Assembly: GCA_026874595.1 (NCBI GenBank)
Contig: CM049319.1
Location: 56,802,917-56,866,916 of the forward strand
Length of the DNA stretch: 64,000 nt
From: Sipunculus nudus
Taxonomy: Eukaryota; Annelida; Sipuncula; Golfingiida; Sipunculidae
Reading direction: 5' to 3'
Below the pieces are notes generated by a model, which did not search any database, was not told the DNA's origin, and worked only from the letters and a program-made list of their open reading frames with translations. Shown here one piece after another: positions 59,283 to 64,000 of this stretch. How positions within the stretch are numbered: position 1 is the first letter of the stretch; the number at the start of each line of letters is the position of its first letter. A program made the translations under genes and the position numbers.

Positions 59283-59885
59283 TTAACATTGTTTTAGCAT
59301 GCTTCTTTTATTTATACAAAACAGAACAACCTGTCTGAAGAAATAATTTTGGTGATACAGCTTTTATTAAAACCTATTTAATATATTATATTTAACATGT
59401 TGTACAATGTTAACTATTTCTTATATTTTTAAATACTTTTATTATGCTCCTTAAACATTGTGTAAAGTGGGTGTTTATTTCCAATTAAAAATTAGGACCA
59501 TTAATGTTCTACCTACTGTACTATTTTCTCCCCTAAATTGTAACATATAACATTTTTCTAGCAAAATATGGGTGGAAATGAGGAATGGAACAGACTATAG
59601 GTCTATGCAGTAGTGAAAATCACTGGAGCTAAAACTAATTGCTTCTTAATTTATACTTAATTTCCTCTTTGTAGTTTCTTTACTGCTAAAATAGTGCCCC
59701 ATTTTCTTCATCTTATCCAGTGATAAGATGAAGCGCTCCCTCTGTTTATTGCTCCAATATTTGATCAAAATGATAGTAGTGGTCTAGTGGTGTGATCTAT
59801 GGGGCACATACCCAATAAACAGCCTTGACATAGCATGTGCTCTGTCAAATTTGAAATCAAATTTGGGGGTGGCATATAAAAACAG

Positions 59886-60666
59886 AACAACAGATCCATG
59901 GGTCACGATGCTCAGCTGTAATTTGAAAAATTTAAACAAATGTAAAATATGCTTATTTCAATGTAATTATTGTTCTTATGTATTAGCATATGAAAATTAT
60001 GAGGAAATGGCCCTCCTTCTTGGTTAGTAAATTTCTAAATACATTACTGCAAAACTTAATCCCTGACAAGACTGCCATAAAAAACAGTAACAGCTTTGAG
60101 ATACCGTGTTGCATATGAAGTATTAACAGATGGACAGACAAGCTAAGCTGAGCCAAGGCAGCTGCCTGGGGTGGGTAACATAACACAGGTGAGGGCCGCA
60201 TAACTCACTGTATTGGCCGGTTGGCTTGACGTAAACAACACTTGACATGGTGTCTAAAAACTTGAATAAAAGCTATTCTTTTTACTCAGGTCCTTTGAAA
60301 TTTAATATTTTTAAAGATTTAATCCATATGCATACATACTGTGAAAATTAAATCAACAGTGCGTACTGGGAAAAACATTGCTGTGGCCAAAGATGGACAA
60401 AATTTAAGGTACTGATTTTATATTAATGAAAATTAACTGAAAAAAAATTAGCAAAATTCAGATCTAATTTTGGGTGTATAAAGTTACATCCCTGAAAAAA
60501 AGTCTTCAGCTTCAATAATTTTCATTTTTTGGGGGGATATCTGTTTGCTGAATTTTGGATTCATAGGTCTAGTGGTTTCAAAATGTGCCCTGTTAACTGA
60601 CAAATGGCTGGATGGACAAAGGACAGTGACTATAGCTCAGATGACATATAGTCAGCTGAGCTAAAA
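59886..60666 (+). mobile_element. Family A element in the probable ABCG2 first intron, degraded
   Basis: The 5' end is AACAACAGATCCATGGGTCA with GCTCAGCTG; the 3' end is TATAGCTCAG ... TAGTCAGCTGAGCTAAAAA. There is one internal module and the ACGG run is mostly lost. Confidence 0.8.
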
Positions 60667-62590
60667 ATCACATTATGATTTTGGGTTAAGAATTTATGAG
60701 CATTATTATCACATAGGCAGCACCAGCTTTATGTTAGAATGAAGAATTTATTGTTATTTTTACAGAGGTTGTTATTTATTTTCTTGTTAATTAATTCATT
60801 CGAAGTGTCTAGAGCTCCGGACCTGGACAGATTGCCCCAGAGCTAAAGGTCCGGACTATTTCTGGTTCACACTTACTTAAATAAGTGAAGAGCTATAAGT
60901 ACATACATACATCGGCAATATGAATAATACTCTCAAATTATGGATAAACTTAAAAGTTAAATGTCTACATGCAAATAGAAATTTATTAATAAAGCCCATT
61001 ATAATATTGATAAATTTTCATTTATTTCTTAACCAGGGTTGGCACAATCTTCCCTAAAGGAAGGGAAGGGAAGAAATACTTTCTTCCCACCATTTCTTCC
61101 CAGAGAACAAATAGGGTTACAACATACCTGTAATTCATGTTGTTCAAACAACATGTTGGCTTGTGTAAATCATAGAAATTGTTTTTCACACCCTTAGTTG
61201 TATATAGGATATGCAAACAAACCCTCTGGGTGTGACTTGTGTGTCACTTTGGATGACTAGGCTGAATGATTTAATCTTTAGCGGAGTAATCAAAATGAAC
61301 TCAACTTGAGTGCATACCCTGCAGGAGTAGAGATTCAAACCGGGCTTTTACAGTTGAGCTGGTCTTTAGTTTTTGTAATTTAGTAATTTGGATGAACTCA
61401 ACATGAGTACATACCCTGCAAGGGGCAGGCTTGGGGCTGAGTACTTCTGAATGTACACAAGTACAATTTACAAGTACACTGCTCTGAGCCAAGTACAAGG
61501 ATAAGTTAAAGTACTCAAATTTAAATGTATTGGAGTACAAGTATATTAAATGTACTGGAGTACAAGTAGAAGCATATTTTTAGAAATACAATATAGTGAA
61601 CATTTTATCATTCAAAATACATTTTATTTTCTATGCAGTATTAATATTAACATGTTAAATGACTAGGAGTGGGCCATATTAATTTTTCATTAAAAAGCAT
61701 ATATGGATTTCATCTCAAACCTATAAACAACAAACATATATTTATAAAGGTCTTTTTTTAAATATTAATATGTGAGTACATATATTTTAAACTTACTTAG
61801 GTCCTGGTCAATATAAAATCATACAGTTCACTTCTGTCACATTTTATGAAAATTCTTTGGTAATTTTGCTGATCTCTGGGTCTATGTGTATTTTCCCAGA
61901 AAGTCCTACATAAAGTGCTACAATTTAAATTAAATACAATTAATATTTATTACTAAATGCCCTAACAATAGCAAATGTTCTGGTAGGTCCGTCAGTTGTT
62001 GCCGGAGAAATAGCTCCAAGAGATGTGTCAGGCAGTGTCAGTGAGCTTGCTCGTGAGAAGTTCCGGAATGTTAGCCTGTATGATCAGTGTCCGGACCTGT
62101 AGCAACAGCCTAATTTATTTTACAAACAATGATATGGGCCACCCGCTACGCCAGACAAATGAAGGCCCCATGTATTCTGGTGCATCTGTTAGACCTTTCA
62201 AGTTACAAAGCGTAATATATAAATAATATTTGAGTAATACTAATTTAAAGGGACATAATCAGGATAAATATTATGCCTTTTCTTTCACACTATCAGTTCA
62301 GTTTAGCTTTATACAAAAGTTTCCCAGCAGAACCACCCAAGCACACAGTCTCATTTCTTCTCTTTTGATTGTTTAACCCCTTGTTATGGCTGTGCATGTT
62401 GGTAAACACAGTCCATGTGTGTCTGCTTACCATAACAAGGCCACATGACCTGAGGTCCGATTAAGAGGGGCAAAACGCAGTGTATCAGCCATCAGGAACA
62501 TGTATTATATTTTTTTGGCATAGTCAGTGAGGACATCTTATGATTGACATGTGTTGTGGCTCCATGTTGCACACGGCCCCATGCACGGAT

Positions 62591-63226
62591 ACCAGTCGAT
62601 TCGTCACCACAGTCATTTCGTCACCAATTTACATGCGGTACCAAACGGTCAATTCGTCACCAATGTTTTGTATGATAAAATGTCTGTCTATTACAATTAA
62701 AATTCAAATACACAATGATACCTATAGTAAAAAGTTTGTTTGGTTGTTGATTCTTTTAATTAACGGCTCGGGATACACCATGCAAGAAGTGGATTACATG
62801 TAAATACAAACATTGCGCAGCATGGCCAACTGGCCACCATGGTATTCAGAGCTATTTAAGTCACCGCTCATTGTAAACGATTCCCTCACGGCAGCCCGTT
62901 TGAAATTTTTTTTATTACATACACGCAGGTGTTTTCGTTAAATAGAATCCACATCCACAATTGACATAGATGAACAAGCCGCCAAAAGAACTCTAAAATC
63001 TGAACCGGCCTTTGCAGAGTAAAAATGCTTTTTTTGCAGTAACTATTTTCCCGGCCATATTTCACTCCTCTGTCCTTCAATATTCTGTTCTTCTGTCATT
63101 CCCTATGCATTTGAATTGCTGATTTTAAGAACGTGCCAGATCAAGTCCAGCCTGACGTATCCTGACAGTCACTTTGTCACCAATTTCCTGTGGTGACGAA
63201 ATGACTGTGGTGACGAAACGACTGGT
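62591..63226. mobile_element. 636-bp inverted-repeat element with 36-bp ends
   Basis: The left end begins ACCAGTCGATTCGTCACCAC and the right end is its reverse complement over 36 bases with one mismatch. TTCGTCACCA occurs twice in each arm and again just inside. A 9-base direct repeat, CCCCATGCA, lies just outside (62577-62585 and 63229-63237), which fits an 8-9 bp target duplication as made by hAT or MULE-type transposons. The interior is non-coding. Confidence 0.82.
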
Positions 63227-63872
63227 TCCCCCATGCATTGTGTTTATGTTGAAACCACGTACCCAAAGTTGTCACCCATTACTCGTTACTCCGTTCGTGA
63301 TTGCAACAACCTGCTATCGCGCCCAGTCCACTGTTTTTAAGACTCTTTTACAGAGTAAGCAAACTGTTTTAAGGCAATATTTTGGCAGGTACGGATTTAT
63401 CTTACAGAGAAGAAGCTATTTTTAATGTTAACTCAACATGCTTTATAAATACGTGATTACATGGGCCCCTTTAAAGTCGTTAATTATAATACGCCGTTCA
63501 AAAATCTTGTCCATTGTTCTAACAAAGAATCAGATCATCGGTAGACCTGTTAACTTGTCTAGTACATATGTTTGTTTCCAGTTGATGAGCAGGGACCTCT
63601 CTACCCTTCATTACCAGATTACGCACAAAATGCCACCTCCTCCCCCTTTCACACAGCGGTTGTCTCCAATTAACATCATCTCGCATCTCTCTTTACATCT
63701 GAATCACGCGCGCATGATTAAACGCCGCCTGCCCGGTTCATTTAATTCTAAGGCCGCATCGATTCATATTTTTTCTCAATTAATTGTAAGAGACTGTAAA
63801 ATCCACACACAATCGAACAGGAAAATGGATGTTGCTAAAACGATTGTCCTAAAATAGTGATGTTTCACTTAC

Positions 63873-64000
63873 CATTCACAAGCATTTACTCTCATCTCAG
63901 CTGGTCGCAATAGGTCAGAGGTCAAAGTTGACCGTGTAACCGGAAGCGCATTCATTCCCGTCTCCAGATGGCGCTACTACATGGCCTCTCCGGTTTACTT
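63873..64000 (-). other. Probable non-coding first exon and promoter edge of the ABCG2 gene
   Basis: A strong donor, GAATG|GTAAGTG, lies at the minus-strand end of a CpG-containing stretch, and exon 1 has a spliced acceptor 18 bases before the ATG. The simplest reading is a 5' UTR exon starting here or beyond the edge and joined over an intron of about 6 kb. ETS-like CCGGAAGC and CCAGATGGCGC (YY1/CTCF-like) motifs are present and there is no TATA box. The transcription start cannot be placed. The link to exon 1 is inference. Confidence 0.5.
63912..63933. promoter_or_regulatory. Nuclear-receptor type motif cluster (DR1 plus inverted half-site)
   Basis: Two AGGTCA half-sites (63912-63917 and 63919-63924) are separated by one base, a DR1. 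The second also forms GGTCA-AAGT-TGACC with a downstream half-site. DR1 is the class bound by RXR heterodimers and HNF4 in animals. It lies in or beside the probable first exon of the transporter gene. Confidence 0.4.

Larger units (their letters stand above)
57887..63872 (-). other. Probable first intron of ABCG2 (about 6 kb)
   Basis: Bounded by GAATG|GTAAGTG and TTATCCAG|GAGG. Holds a C-rich tract (58648), the SINE, a family A copy, a patch of AGTAC/GTACAAGT words (61440-61570) and the 636-bp inverted-repeat element. No coding exon is seen. Confidence 0.5.

Overview
The window looks like nuclear DNA from a mollusc, most likely a marine bivalve. It is AT-rich, has multi-exon genes with GT-AG introns, and is packed with interspersed elements that carry (ACGG)n runs and tandem cores, the style of bivalve 'pearl'/HINE elements. 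A tRNA-derived SINE with a metazoan-type core is also present. No species is claimed.

One protein-coding gene can be fully read: an ABCG2-type half-transporter on the minus strand. I assembled 17 coding exons from 57868 (ATG) down to 15874 (TAG). All exon phases agree, giving 2055 nt and 684 residues. The order is nucleotide-binding domain (exons 2-6), a variable linker (exons 6-9), then six membrane segments (exons 10-17). A non-coding first exon probably lies at the right edge, with donor after 63873 and acceptor before 57886. If so, the window ends at or near the promoter.

Layout: 1-3.4 kb holds no recognised gene. 3.43-3.72 kb is a CpG-rich patch that could be a promoter for a gene beyond the left edge. 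4.4-9.8 kb is two mobile-element families. 12.0-13.25 kb is a 23-bp minisatellite. 15.4-57.9 kb is the ABCG2-type gene body. Introns 3, 4 and 5 (about 15, 3.5 and 5.5 kb) are almost wholly mobile elements, several nested in each other. 57.9-63.9 kb is the probable first intron, with a SINE, an element copy and an inverted-repeat element.

The most unusual observation is in intron 9. A minisatellite of about 47 units, each exactly 40 bp, is built from the sequence of the exon 9 / intron 9 boundary, so the 5' splice site is tandemly amplified and most units still carry CTCAG|GTGTGT. Second, at least five otherwise different element families share one blueprint: a small 5' hairpin, then an arm sequence that recurs as a terminal 3' hairpin or inverted repeat. 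No bacterial-type system, CRISPR or viral gene was seen. Coordinates were worked out by hand; no alignment or search was run.
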